Positions 35,268 to 43,682 of a stretch of DNA of 64,000 nt are shown here, in pieces. A program made the translations under genes and the position numbers. The notes below the pieces were generated by a model that was given only the letters and a program-made list of their open reading frames with translations, was not told the origin of the DNA and ran no database searches. The stretch covers positions 3,601,990-3,665,989 of the forward strand of contig NZ_CP022684.1 in assembly GCF_002863865.1 (NCBI RefSeq). The letters run 5' to 3'. Source of the stretch: Ketobacter alkanivorans (lineage in GTDB: Bacteria > Pseudomonadota > Gammaproteobacteria > Pseudomonadales > Ketobacteraceae). The stretch's first letter is position 1; each line of letters starts with the position of its first letter.

Positions 35268-37181
35268 ATGTTAAGTATATTACGCGCCGTACGTGATCGA
35301 CTGGACCAAATTGGTGCTGAACCCGATCCCGAATATGATGCCCCGAAACCCACCTGGGAAAAGCGCCCGGGAGAACAAAACTACGCCAAACTGTTTGATC
35401 CCCAGGTACAGGAGACCAACCGTTACGGTCGCAAAATCGACCTGTTGGATCTGAGTGCGGGTGCGCTGCCCAAAGACGCATCCCTGCGCATCAACCAAAA
35501 CCCGGCAGTGGGAGAAAACCCCAACCGTTACAAGCAGCACGGCTTCCACTTTACCTCTGACAACTGCATCGGTTGCCATGCCTGCGAAGCGGCCTGCAGT
35601 GAAAAGAACGGTAATCCAGCACACATCAGCTTCCGCTCCGTGGGATATGTGGAAGGGGGCACCTACCCCGACTACAAGCGAATGAACATCTCCATGGCGT
35701 GCAACCACTGCGATGACCCCGTGTGCCTGAAAGGCTGCCCCACCCGAGCCTACACCAAGCACGCCGAATACGGAGCCGTATTGCAAGATCCGGACACCTG
35801 TTTTGGCTGTGGCTACTGCACCTGGGTATGCCCCTACAATGCACCCCAGCTCGACCCCATTCAGGGTCAGGTATCCAAGTGCAACATGTGTGTGGATCGA
35901 CTGGAAGAAGGCTTGAAGCCTGCCTGCGTATCCGCCTGCCTGGGCAACGCCCTGAACTTTGGCGTGATCGAAAATACCCCGGAAAACCGCGAACAGGTAC
36001 TGCCCCAGATCCCCGGCTTCCCTGATCCCAGCATCACCAACCCCAACATCCGCTTCCAGCAAACCAAATCCATGCCCAATGAAGTCACCCGCACCGACTC
36101 CATGCCAGTGAAATACGCGAAAGGGGACGACGGCCAGTTTCGCTCCGTGGTGGATGAAAAAGAAGGCAAAGAAACCGCATGGAATTTCGCTCGCTTAAGC
36201 TCCCGCGAGAACCCGTTGGTGATCTTCACCTTGGCCACTCAGGCGGTTATTGGCGCATTCATAGCCGTGTATCTGGCGCCTTGGCTGGGGCTCGACAGCA
36301 TCGCTGGTTTTGAAAGCAGCCTGCTGTTCATCCCCATGTTGGCCGTCTTTATGGGGCTGCAGTTGTGGGGGCTGGTGCTCTCCACCATGCACCTGGGCAA
36401 ACCTTTCCGTTTCTATCGTGGCTTCAACAACCTGCGCTATTCACCGGTATCCCGCGAAGGTCTGGGTATAGCCCTGTTCCTCACCGGGCTGGGTGCTTAC
36501 ACCTTCTTTAAGCTGGTTAATATTTGGCTGGAGTGGGGCGCTGTAGAGGTGTTGGCACAACTGGCCGGTGGCTTTGCTGCCATCGCTGGCTTGGTAGGGC
36601 TGTGGTACATGCACAAAAGCTATCGTATCAAGGCCCGCCCTTTCTGGAATCACTGGCAAGTCATCACCTCCTTCTTTGGCACCATGTTCAGCCTAGGCAG
36701 CCTGCTGCTGGGCCTGTTCCTGTTGCCAGTGGCATTGATCAACGGCACCGACATCAGCAGCCTGATCACCGTGCTGGGCGCTATGGCCCTGATCGGTTTT
36801 GCTGCAGAGGGGTTAGGCCTGATCGCCCACGCCAAATACCTCAACGTAGAATCCGGCGAAGGCGCGGCCTCGCACTACGTACAGTGCACCACCTTCGGCA
36901 AAACCTACGCCCTGCGCAACGGCCTGATCGCCGCCAGCGCAGTACTGGCGCTGACCATGACCCTGTTGCCAGTGGGTATAGCCGGAGTCGCCCTGTATGC
37001 CATGCTATTAACGGGCGGCCTATCAGCACTGCTCATGGGCCGAGCCCTGTTCTACGTGCTGGTTATCCCCACCACCATGCCCGGAGCCTTCTTCTGGAAG
37101 AACAAAGGTTTTGAAGAACATGCCAGGGATGTGGGTTTGGCGAATATGCCGCAGGTGGGCGTGGTGCCGCATTTGCATTGA
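35268..37181 (+). CDS. DmsB-like Fe-S protein fused to DmsC-like membrane anchor
   Basis: This 637-aa fusion starts with a DmsB-type four-cluster ferredoxin domain (about 85-220), with cysteine groups CIGCHACEAAC, CNHCDDPVCLKGCP, CFGCGYCTWVCP and CNMCVDRLEEGLKPACVSAC. The C-terminal half (about 310-637) is a multi-helix DmsC-type quinol-oxidising membrane anchor, with eight or so hydrophobic segments beginning LVIFTLATQAVIGAFIAVYL. Electrons would flow from quinol through the Fe-S clusters to the molybdoenzyme encoded 28 bases upstream. In E. coli DmsB and DmsC are separate proteins. A good GAGGAGAG ribosome-binding site precedes the ATG, and a strong terminator follows. Confidence 0.92.
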   Translation: MLSILRAVRDRLDQIGAEPDPEYDAPKPTWEKRPGEQNYAKLFDPQVQETNRYGRKIDLLDLSAGALPKDASLRINQNPAVGENPNRYKQHGFHFTSDNCIGCHACEAACSEKNGNPAHISFRSVGYVEGGTYPDYKRMNISMACNHCDDPVCLKGCPTRAYTKHAEYGAVLQDPDTCFGCGYCTWVCPYNAPQLDPIQGQVSKCNMCVDRLEEGLKPACVSACLGNALNFGVIENTPENREQVLPQIPGFPDPSITNPNIRFQQTKSMPNEVTRTDSMPVKYAKGDDGQFRSVVDEKEGKETAWNFARLSSRENPLVIFTLATQAVIGAFIAVYLAPWLGLDSIAGFESSLLFIPMLAVFMGLQLWGLVLSTMHLGKPFRFYRGFNNLRYSPVSREGLGIALFLTGLGAYTFFKLVNIWLEWGAVEVLAQLAGGFAAIAGLVGLWYMHKSYRIKARPFWNHWQVITSFFGTMFSLGSLLLGLFLLPVALINGTDISSLITVLGAMALIGFAAEGLGLIAHAKYLNVESGEGAASHYVQCTTFGKTYALRNGLIAASAVLALTMTLLPVGIAGVALYAMLLTGGLSALLMGRALFYVLVIPTTMPGAFFWKNKGFEEHARDVGLANMPQVGVVPHLH

Positions 37182-37210
37182 TCCACGTTTTGCAGGCTGC
37201 GACCTGAATC

Positions 37211-37249
37211 AAAAAAGCCTCCAGCACCGATAATGCTGGAGGCTTTTTT
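37211..37249. terminator. bidirectional intrinsic terminator after the molybdoenzyme operon
   Basis: AAAAAAGCCTCCAGCA (37211-37226) pairs perfectly with TGCTGGAGGCTTTTTT (37234-37249) around a 7-base loop. This is a textbook terminator active on both strands. It separates the respiratory operon from the glycan gene cluster. Confidence 0.95.
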
Positions 37250-37378
37250 ATGTGTGTCAGAAACGTGGTAAAAATTTGAAAGCCGGGGTATTACCCATTA
37301 CCATGCGCCAGCTCACAGGCATGTTGCCATTATGTGAGGTAATCTATGGATTTGATGGCATAATGGCTCTGCTTCGAA

Positions 37379-37395
37379 CACGTTTAGTAAACGTG
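37379..37395. promoter_or_regulatory. perfect palindrome upstream of pseB, operator candidate
   Basis: CACGTTTA (37379-37386) and TAAACGTG (37388-37395) form a perfect 8+8 palindrome with a single central base, in the otherwise non-coding ~250 bases before pseB. It has the form of a dimeric repressor or activator site; the protein is unknown. Confidence 0.4.
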
Positions 37396-37440
37396 ATTGG
37401 TTGTATTGTTTTGTGAATATTTGTCCAAGAAACGAACCTG

Positions 37441-37475
37441 ATATCGCGCGAAGTAAGCGATATAGTAGATATCGC
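37441..37475. repeat. three ATATCGC-type copies just upstream of pseB
   Basis: ATATCGC (37441-37447), its complement GCGATAT (37457-37463) and another GATATCGC (37468-37475) lie within 35 bases ending 23 bases before the pseB start. They could form alternative hairpins in the leader RNA or be a regulator-binding cluster. Apart from this and the 37379 palindrome, the 37250-37498 gap shows nothing recognisable, including no JUMPstart/ops element. Confidence 0.4.
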
Positions 37476-37498
37476 ATTTGGTTAAAGTGGAAAAAGAC

Positions 37499-38497
37499 AT
37501 GCTTGAAAATTCAACGATTCTAGTAACGGGCGGTACAGGCTCGTTCGGTCATAAATTCATACCAATGACCTTGGATAAGTATAATCCTAAAAAGATTATA
37601 GTCTTCTCAAGGGATGAGATGAAACAATGGGAGATGGCTAAGCTTTATCAAGGCGATGCACGGCTGAGATTTTTTATCGGAGATGTTCGTGATCGTGAGA
37701 GACTATATCGAGCTTTGGATGGTGTTGATTATGTTGTGCATGCTGCTGCGACGAAGATCGTCCCAACTGCGGAATACAACCCTTTTGAATGTGTGAAGAC
37801 CAATATCAATGGGGCTATGAACCTGATTGATGCTTGTATAGACAAGGGGGTCAAGGGAGTGGTGGCGCTATCTACGGACAAGGCGAGCAGTCCGATTAAC
37901 CTTTACGGCGCCACGAAGCTGGCATCAGACAAACTGTTTGTGGCTGGCAATTCTTATGCCGGGGGGCATGAGACCAAGTTTTCTGTGGTCCGTTATGGCA
38001 ACGTGATGGGCTCGCGGGGCTCGGTGATTCCGTTTTTCATGTCAATCAGGGACAAAGGCGTTTTGCCGATCACCGATCCTCGCATGACCCGCTTCATGAT
38101 TTCCCTGGAGCAGGGAGTGGAGCTTGTTTGGCATGCCTTTGAGGATATGGTCGGTGGCGAAATCTATGTGAAGAAGATTCCGTCTATGAAGGTGGCTGAT
38201 TTGGCGAGGGTGGTTGCGCCGGAAGCTCGTCAGGAGGCCGTTGGTATAAGGCCTGGTGAAAAACTCCATGAGCAGATGATTAGTGCGGAAGACGCATATT
38301 ACACATATGAATATCCTGAACACTTCAAAATTCTTCCGACTATCAATGAGTGGGCAACCTGTCAGGAACGTATCAAGGATGGCAAGAAGGTTCCCGAGGG
38401 TTTTATCTATGCCAGTGACAATAATTCCGAGTGGATGACAGACGAGGAGCTTCAGGCTTGGATTGACGACAACTTCGTAGAGATTGGGAAGATCTGA
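37499..38497 (+). CDS. pseB: UDP-N-acetylglucosamine 4,6-dehydratase (inverting)
   Basis: PseB, 332 aa, catalyses the first step of pseudaminic acid synthesis: UDP-GlcNAc to the 4-keto-6-deoxy-L-arabino sugar, with C5 inversion. It is an extended SDR with Rossmann motif TGGTGSFGHKF (about residues 8-18). FSRDEMKQWEMA is a PseB hallmark, and the catalytic region is STDKASSPINLYGATKLASDK, with Tyr and Lys. ATG 37499 gives MLENSTILVTGG; the in-frame TTG at 37478 only adds seven residues. It is first in a tightly overlapping seven-gene operon, and the pseC ATG overlaps its stop. Confidence 0.96.
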   Translation: MLENSTILVTGGTGSFGHKFIPMTLDKYNPKKIIVFSRDEMKQWEMAKLYQGDARLRFFIGDVRDRERLYRALDGVDYVVHAAATKIVPTAEYNPFECVKTNINGAMNLIDACIDKGVKGVVALSTDKASSPINLYGATKLASDKLFVAGNSYAGGHETKFSVVRYGNVMGSRGSVIPFFMSIRDKGVLPITDPRMTRFMISLEQGVELVWHAFEDMVGGEIYVKKIPSMKVADLARVVAPEARQEAVGIRPGEKLHEQMISAEDAYYTYEYPEHFKILPTINEWATCQERIKDGKKVPEGFIYASDNNSEWMTDEELQAWIDDNFVEIGKI

Positions 38498-39654
38498 TGA
38501 TTCCCTATGGGCGCCAGGAAATTACTCAAGCTGATATTGATGCAGTCGTTGACGCCTTAACGTCCGATTTTCTTACTCAGGGGCCGCAAGTGCCCAGGTT
38601 TGAAAGCGTGGTGGCGGAATATTGCGGGGCTAACCATGCTTTGGCTACGAATAGTGCTACTTCGGCCCTCCATATTGCGTGCCTGGCGCTGGGGCTCGGG
38701 CAGGGCGATTGGCTTTGGACGACACCGATCACGTTCGTCGCTTCAGCCAATTGCGGGCTGTATTGTGGTGCCAAGGTGGATTTCGTAGATATCGATCCAC
38801 AGAGCTACAACTTGAGTCCTGGGGCCCTCGAGCGAAAGTTGGAAAAGGCTAAGCAGGAAGGCTGCCTGCCCAAGGTTTTAGTTGCTGTTCATCTTTGTGG
38901 TCAGCCCTGCGACATGAAGGCGATTCATGATTTGTCGCAACGCTATGGTTTCAAGGTTATAGAGGATGCATCACACGCTATAGGCGGTAAATACTGTAGC
39001 GAACCTGTGGGCAACTGTCGTTACAGCGATATCACCATTTTCAGCTTCCATCCGGTTAAGATTGTCACTACCGCTGAAGGTGGCATGGCATTGACCAACA
39101 ATGTTAAGTTGGCTCAAAGGATGGGCTTGCTGCGCAGTCATGGCATTACTCGTGACGAAACCCTGATGACTCATGAACCGGACGGACCTTGGTACTACCA
39201 GCAAATTGATCTGGGTTTCAATTATCGCATGACCGAATTGCAGGCAGCACTTGGTACCAGTCAAATGCGGCGTTTGGATGCATACGTCGCTCGCCGACAT
39301 GAATTGGCCCAGCGTTATAACCAACTGCTGAACGGTCTCCCCGTGACCTTGCCTTGGCAGCACCCCGACTCTTACTCTGGTTTGCACCTCTACGTCATTC
39401 GTATTCGTGGCGGCAAGGAAAAGCACCTTAGAGTTTTTGAAATGCTAAGAGCCCAGGGCGTTGGGGTAAATCTGCACTATATTCCGGTACACACCCAGCC
39501 TTACTATCAGGACATGGGTTTCCGGCAAGGCGATTATCCGGAAGCAGAAGCGTATTATGGCCAAGCAATTAGTTTGCCCATGTTTCCGACTATGATGGAG
39601 CAACAGCAGGATGAGGTTGTGGAAGCATTGCGCGTAGCACTCGGAGGGTTATGA
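38497..39654 (+). CDS. pseC: UDP-4-amino-4,6-dideoxy-N-acetyl-beta-L-altrosamine transaminase
   Basis: PseC, 385 aa, is a PLP-dependent aminotransferase of the DegT/DnrJ/EryC1 family, using the PseB product and glutamate. It opens MIPYGRQEITQADIDAVV, the typical PseC start. It carries the PLP Asp region VIEDASHAIGG and the Schiff-base Lys in SFHPVKIVTTAEGG (about residue 188). The Lys is in HPVK where many DegT enzymes have H.K, consistent with PseC. It overlaps pseB by one base and the next gene by four. Confidence 0.96.
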   Translation: MIPYGRQEITQADIDAVVDALTSDFLTQGPQVPRFESVVAEYCGANHALATNSATSALHIACLALGLGQGDWLWTTPITFVASANCGLYCGAKVDFVDIDPQSYNLSPGALERKLEKAKQEGCLPKVLVAVHLCGQPCDMKAIHDLSQRYGFKVIEDASHAIGGKYCSEPVGNCRYSDITIFSFHPVKIVTTAEGGMALTNNVKLAQRMGLLRSHGITRDETLMTHEPDGPWYYQQIDLGFNYRMTELQAALGTSQMRRLDAYVARRHELAQRYNQLLNGLPVTLPWQHPDSYSGLHLYVIRIRGGKEKHLRVFEMLRAQGVGVNLHYIPVHTQPYYQDMGFRQGDYPEAEAYYGQAISLPMFPTMMEQQQDEVVEALRVALGGL

Positions 39655-41282
39655 GAAGCGTTATTGTCCTTCAAGCTCGTACCAGCTCTTCTCGCCTCCC
39701 CGGAAAGGTGTTGTTGCCTGTGTGCGGGTTGCCGTTAGCGGTATTGGCAGCCCAGCGAGCAGCGAATACTGGACGCAAAGTGATTGTTGCTACGTCGACG
39801 GAGGCCAGTGACGACGTCTTGGCCGATACCCTTAACCAGTTTGGAGTTTCCTGCTACCGGGGTAGCCTTGATCGGGTTCTTGACCGCATGCTTGCTGCCA
39901 CAGAAGGGATGCCAGGTGAGACGGTTTTCATCCGGCTTACAGCAGATAACGTATTTCCCGACGGCAAATTGATCGACGAAGTGGAGTCGGAGTTTCTTTC
40001 TCAGGGGGTGGATTATCTTCGTTGCAACGGTATGGAATCCGGTTTGCCTTATGGCGTGAGTGTTGAGGTGACGCGCCTTGGGCATTTGCGGGAAGCTGCA
40101 CGCAATACCGATAAAGTGGCTGATCAGGAACATGTTACCCCTTACGTCATTCGGAAATATGGGATAAGTAGTTTTAAGCGCTATCAGAACCTGGGTATGG
40201 GGCATTACCGTTGTACGGTCGATAATTTCGATGACTACCTCAATATATGTCGAATTTTCAGTGGTGTTTCAGACCCGGTTTCTATCTGTTGCTTTGATTT
40301 GATCGAGCGGCTAAGCGATGGTTTGTACCAACCATCGGTATCAGCCCCGGTTACAGATATGGTGATCGGTACAGCTCAGTTGGGTATGGATTACGGTGTT
40401 GCCAACAGACAGGGCGCCCCTTCCCAGGAAAGTGCTGAAGTATTGCTGAAAACGGCCATCGCCAATGGCGTAGCTTTTATTGATACAGCAAGGGCATACG
40501 GCAACAGCGAAGCAGTCATAGGTCGCTCATTGGCTGGAGGCTGGCATGGACGTGTCCCCATCATCAGCAAACTTTCTCCATTGACCCAATGCTCACCCTC
40601 TACCTCAATTCAAGAAGTTAAAGCTCTGGTTAATGCTAGTCTTTTTCAGTCATGCATGTCTCTCGGCGTGTCATCGCTTGATGTGCTCATGCTGCATAGA
40701 GCTGGCCACCTCCATATGTGGGGGGGGGCACTATGGCAACATCTTATGCAATGCAAGGAGGAGGGTTTGGTGAATGCGTTGGGCGTATCAATTCAGACGC
40801 CGGAAGAGTTGATAGTCGCGTCACGGAATACCGAAATCCAGTACCTGCAACTACCCATTAATGTACTGGATACACGCTGGAAAGATGCGATTTCTGCAAT
40901 CACCAAGGCCAAAGCGCAACGGTCCCTAACTGTGCATGTGCGTAGTAGTTTGTTGCAAGGGCTCTTGGTCAGCAGAGACAGTAATCATTGGCTGCAAGCA
41001 GGTGTTCGAAAGCCGGAGACTATCTGGGCATGGCTGAATGATATGTGTAAACGTAGCAATAGCCAGAGTCTAGCGGATTTCTGTATTCGCTACGTTCGCT
41101 CTTTGCCATGGGTCGATGGTGTTGTGGTTGGCATGGAGTCACAACAGCAACTAGAGGAAAATCTGGCTTCTTTTGAGCGGCCATTACTGGAAAGCTCACT
41201 GCTGTCAGAGATCCACGCAACACGGCCTCTGCTGGATAATGAAACACTGGACCCGGCCCAGTGGCGCAAGGGGGAATCATGA
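39651..41282 (+). CDS. fusion of SpsF-type cytidylyltransferase and aldo/keto reductase
   Basis: This 543-aa protein has two domains. Residues 1 to about 240 are an SpsF/NeuA-like nucleotidylyltransferase (VIVLQARTSSSRLPGKVLLP; FIRLTADNVFPDG). Residues about 245-520 are an aldo/keto reductase barrel (MVIGTAQLGMDYGVANR; AFIDTARAYGNSEAVIGRSL, with the catalytic Asp and Tyr; GVSSLDVLMLHR). It occupies the place where pseF (CMP-pseudaminate synthetase) would stand, so the N-terminal half may activate the nonulosonate with CTP, while the AKR half could reduce a keto-sugar. Both roles are inferred. A nine-G run (40720-40728) lies in the AKR half. Overlapping ATGA junctions join it to both neighbours. 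Confidence 0.88.
   Translation: MRSVIVLQARTSSSRLPGKVLLPVCGLPLAVLAAQRAANTGRKVIVATSTEASDDVLADTLNQFGVSCYRGSLDRVLDRMLAATEGMPGETVFIRLTADNVFPDGKLIDEVESEFLSQGVDYLRCNGMESGLPYGVSVEVTRLGHLREAARNTDKVADQEHVTPYVIRKYGISSFKRYQNLGMGHYRCTVDNFDDYLNICRIFSGVSDPVSICCFDLIERLSDGLYQPSVSAPVTDMVIGTAQLGMDYGVANRQGAPSQESAEVLLKTAIANGVAFIDTARAYGNSEAVIGRSLAGGWHGRVPIISKLSPLTQCSPSTSIQEVKALVNASLFQSCMSLGVSSLDVLMLHRAGHLHMWGGALWQHLMQCKEEGLVNALGVSIQTPEELIVASRNTEIQYLQLPINVLDTRWKDAISAITKAKAQRSLTVHVRSSLLQGLLVSRDSNHWLQAGVRKPETIWAWLNDMCKRSNSQSLADFCIRYVRSLPWVDGVVVGMESQQQLEENLASFERPLLESSLLSEIHATRPLLDNETLDPAQWRKGES
40720..40728. repeat. nine-G homopolymer inside the fusion gene
   Basis: Nine consecutive G encode Trp-Gly-Gly-Ala at about residue 357 of the fusion protein. 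A one-base slip would frameshift the aldo/keto reductase half while leaving the whole cytidylyltransferase domain intact. Confidence 0.85.
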
Positions 41283-42079
41283 CGCAAGCGGCGGCTTCAT
41301 TCAGTCTTGCCGGGAAGACTGCCCTGTTGACCGGCGCCACCGGCCACTTGGGTGAGCAAATGGCACTGGCACTGGGAGCGGCGGGAGCCAGAGTGCTGGT
41401 AAATAGCCGTTCTCTGCAGCGTGCTAATAGCTTGGCTCAACGCCTGCAAGAGCAGGGCTGTGTGGCGGATGTCTTGGCATTCGATGTGACAGACCAGCAA
41501 CAGGTCAGCGAGGCTTTAGCGACGCTGCAAGGCCAACCATTGCATATTCTGATCAACAATGCGTATGCCGGTGGTGGTGGCACCATTGAAGAAGCTGAAA
41601 CGTCACAGTACCATGACAGCTATGACATGGCGGTAGTATCGGCGCATAGGCTGCTGCAAGCGTGCTTGCCGAGCTTGCGTGAAGCGGTACGCCAGGATGG
41701 CGATGCATCTGTCATTAATATCGCCTCCATGTACGGCATGGTTAGCCCAGACCTGCGTATTTACGACTCGCGATCTGACACCAATCCACCGTTTTATGGC
41801 GCCGCCAAAGCGGCCCTGATTCAGTGGAGTCGCTATGCTGCCTGTGAATTTGGCACAGAATCCATTCGCGTAAACAGTCTCTCGCCGGGTCCTTTTCCTG
41901 CGGCCAGTGTGGAAAAAGCCAAGCCTGGCTTCATTAAAGCCTTGGTCTCACGCGTCCCCCTTGGCCGGATTGGTCGAGCGGAAGAGCTACAGGGGCCGCT
42001 GCTGTTTCTTGCTTCCTCGGCCTCCAGCTTTGTGACTGGGAGCAACCTGGTTGTGGACGGTGGTTGGACGTCATGGTGA
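41279..42079 (+). CDS. SDR-family oxidoreductase in the pseudaminic-acid-type cluster
   Basis: This 266-aa classical short-chain dehydrogenase/reductase has the NAD(P) motif TGATGHLGEQMALALG (about residues 19-34), NNAYAGGG, a catalytic Ser in INIASMYG and YxxxK as YGAAKAALIQWSRYA, and the C-terminal SNLVVDGGW. ATG 41279 is preceded by AAGGGGGA and overlaps the preceding stop (ATGA); an upstream in-frame start adds only six residues. It is not part of the standard pseudaminic acid pathway, so it probably modifies the sugar or an acyl/amino substituent. The substrate is unknown. Confidence 0.88.
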   Translation: MTQAAASFSLAGKTALLTGATGHLGEQMALALGAAGARVLVNSRSLQRANSLAQRLQEQGCVADVLAFDVTDQQQVSEALATLQGQPLHILINNAYAGGGGTIEEAETSQYHDSYDMAVVSAHRLLQACLPSLREAVRQDGDASVINIASMYGMVSPDLRIYDSRSDTNPPFYGAAKAALIQWSRYAACEFGTESIRVNSLSPGPFPAASVEKAKPGFIKALVSRVPLGRIGRAEELQGPLLFLASSASSFVTGSNLVVDGGWTSW

Positions 42080-43191
42080 AAGTGCTCTTCCGCACAGATG
42101 CCTCCACGCGCATAGGCACAGGCCACGTCATGCGCTGCTTGACGCTGGCAAAGGCATTGAAAGAGCAGGACGCAGAATGTGTTTTTATATGTCGTGAACA
42201 TCCCGGCCACCTACTGGATCTGCTGGAGACGGAAGGCTTTGTCACCCACCGCTTATCTGCGCCACAACCGGCAACAGTATCCGGGGGGGCAAGCGATAAC
42301 GTTGGCAGTGATTATGCCGCATGGCTGGGTGTAACCCGTGATCAAGATGCCAACGACTGCCTGCCGCTAATCAAGCAAAGTCAACCGGACTGGCTGGTGG
42401 TGGATCACTATGCTCTGGATGCCCGCTGGGAACAGGTATTGAGACCCCATGTGGACAAAATCATGGTAATTGATGACCTGGCCAACCGGGCGCACGATTG
42501 CGACCTGCTGCTGAATCAAAACCTGGGCAGCAAAGCAGCGGATTACGAAGGCAAAGCTCCTGCTGCTTGCAAGGTGCTAACAGGTCCGGAATTTGCCCTG
42601 TTACGCCCCGAATTTGCGGCCCATCGCGCAAGTAGTCTGGCCCGCAGAAAAACAGCGCCTTCGATCACCCATATTCTTGTCACCATGGGCGGCGTCGATG
42701 TGGATAATGTCACCGGTGCCGTGCTCGATGCTTTGACAAAAAGCCATCTTCCCGAAAGCTGTAGAATCTCTGTGGTAATGGGGGCACAGGCGCCCTGGTT
42801 GCAGCAAGTGCGTGCACAGGCGGCGGCCATGCCACATCAAGCAGACGTGTTCTCAGGTATCAGCAACATGGCAGAAGTCATGGCCAGTGCCGACTTGGCC
42901 ATAGGCGCAGCGGGCAGTACCTCTTGGGAGCGTTGTGCGCTGGGTTTGCCTTCAATTACGGTGGTGCTAGCCGACAACCAGCAATCGATCGCCGATGCCC
43001 TTGTCCGAGCCGGTGCGGCCTTGATGTTAGAATTAACTTCAATAGAGGAAGCGCTGCCTAGAAAGATTGCCTGGATCAAAGCACAACCGAGCATCTTGAA
43101 AACCATGAGTGATGCTGCAGAACGCGTTACCTCTGGTACAGGTGTCACAAAAGTGATGGACTGGTTACAGGGAGTGCCTGCGTGCGAATAA
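42073..43191 (+). CDS. pseG: UDP-2,4-diacetamido-2,4,6-trideoxy-beta-L-altropyranose hydrolase
   Basis: PseG, 372 aa, is a GT-B-fold hydrolase that removes UDP from UDP-2,4-diacetamido-2,4,6-trideoxy-L-altrose. It opens VKVLFRTDASTRIGTGHVMRCLTLA, diagnostic of PseG, with the catalytic His in GTGHVMRC. Further motifs are VVDHYALDARWE, IDDLANRAHDCDLLLNQN and, in the C-terminal lobe, IGAAGSTSWERCALGLPSI. The start overlaps the SDR stop by seven bases. A seven-G run occurs at 42283-42289, a length also seen in housekeeping genes of this window. Confidence 0.95.
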   Translation: MVKVLFRTDASTRIGTGHVMRCLTLAKALKEQDAECVFICREHPGHLLDLLETEGFVTHRLSAPQPATVSGGASDNVGSDYAAWLGVTRDQDANDCLPLIKQSQPDWLVVDHYALDARWEQVLRPHVDKIMVIDDLANRAHDCDLLLNQNLGSKAADYEGKAPAACKVLTGPEFALLRPEFAAHRASSLARRKTAPSITHILVTMGGVDVDNVTGAVLDALTKSHLPESCRISVVMGAQAPWLQQVRAQAAAMPHQADVFSGISNMAEVMASADLAIGAAGSTSWERCALGLPSITVVLADNQQSIADALVRAGAALMLELTSIEEALPRKIAWIKAQPSILKTMSDAAERVTSGTGVTKVMDWLQGVPACE

Positions 43192-43682
43192 TGACTGAGT
43201 GGGATCTCGAGTCCGTGCTTGCCTGGCGTAATCACCCAGAGGTGCGACGCTTTATGTTCTCGCGCCATGAAATCGAGCTGCAAGAGCACAAGGCTTGGTT
43301 CGAAAAAGCAAGCAAACAAGCCAATCGCTATTTGTTGGTGTTTGAGCAAGACGCCCAGGCAAGAGGTTTTGTCAATCTTGCTGTTGCCTCAGGCAGCATT
43401 GCGGAATGGGGCTTCTACACCGATCCGAGCTCTCCAAAAGGCACAGGCAAGGCACTGGGAAATCAATTGCTCTCGTATGCTTTCGGTGAACTAAAGCTGC
43501 ACAAGCTTGTGGGGCAAGTGCTGGCCTATAACGAACGGTCGCGGAATTTTCACCTTCGCTTGGGATTTCAGCAAGAAGGCATCCTGCGGCAGCAGCATTT
43601 CGATGGTGAGCAGTACCACGATGTGTATAGTTATGGCATGTTAGCCAGTGAGTGGCAGCAGCTTCAGGGAGAAAACCAATGA
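43182..43682 (+). CDS. pseH: UDP-4-amino-4,6-dideoxy-N-acetyl-beta-L-altrosamine N-acetyltransferase
   Basis: PseH, 166 aa, is a GNAT-fold enzyme that N-acetylates the PseC product with acetyl-CoA. Motifs are AWRNHPEVRRFMFSRHEI near the start, WGFYTDPSSPKGTGKALG (acetyl-CoA pyrophosphate loop, about residues 75-92) and NERSRNFHLRLGFQQEG. The GTG at 43182 is preferred because GGGAG lies seven bases before it; an ATG three codons on is too far from that site. It overlaps pseG by ten bases and pseI by four. Confidence 0.93.
   Translation: MRIMTEWDLESVLAWRNHPEVRRFMFSRHEIELQEHKAWFEKASKQANRYLLVFEQDAQARGFVNLAVASGSIAEWGFYTDPSSPKGTGKALGNQLLSYAFGELKLHKLVGQVLAYNERSRNFHLRLGFQQEGILRQQHFDGEQYHDVYSYGMLASEWQQLQGENQ

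Noticed and set aside
42283..42289. G7 run in pseG as a phase-variation site
   Set aside because: Runs of seven G also occur in dsbD (28269-28275) and the cNMP gene (around 14589-14595), so this length is not specific to glycan genes.
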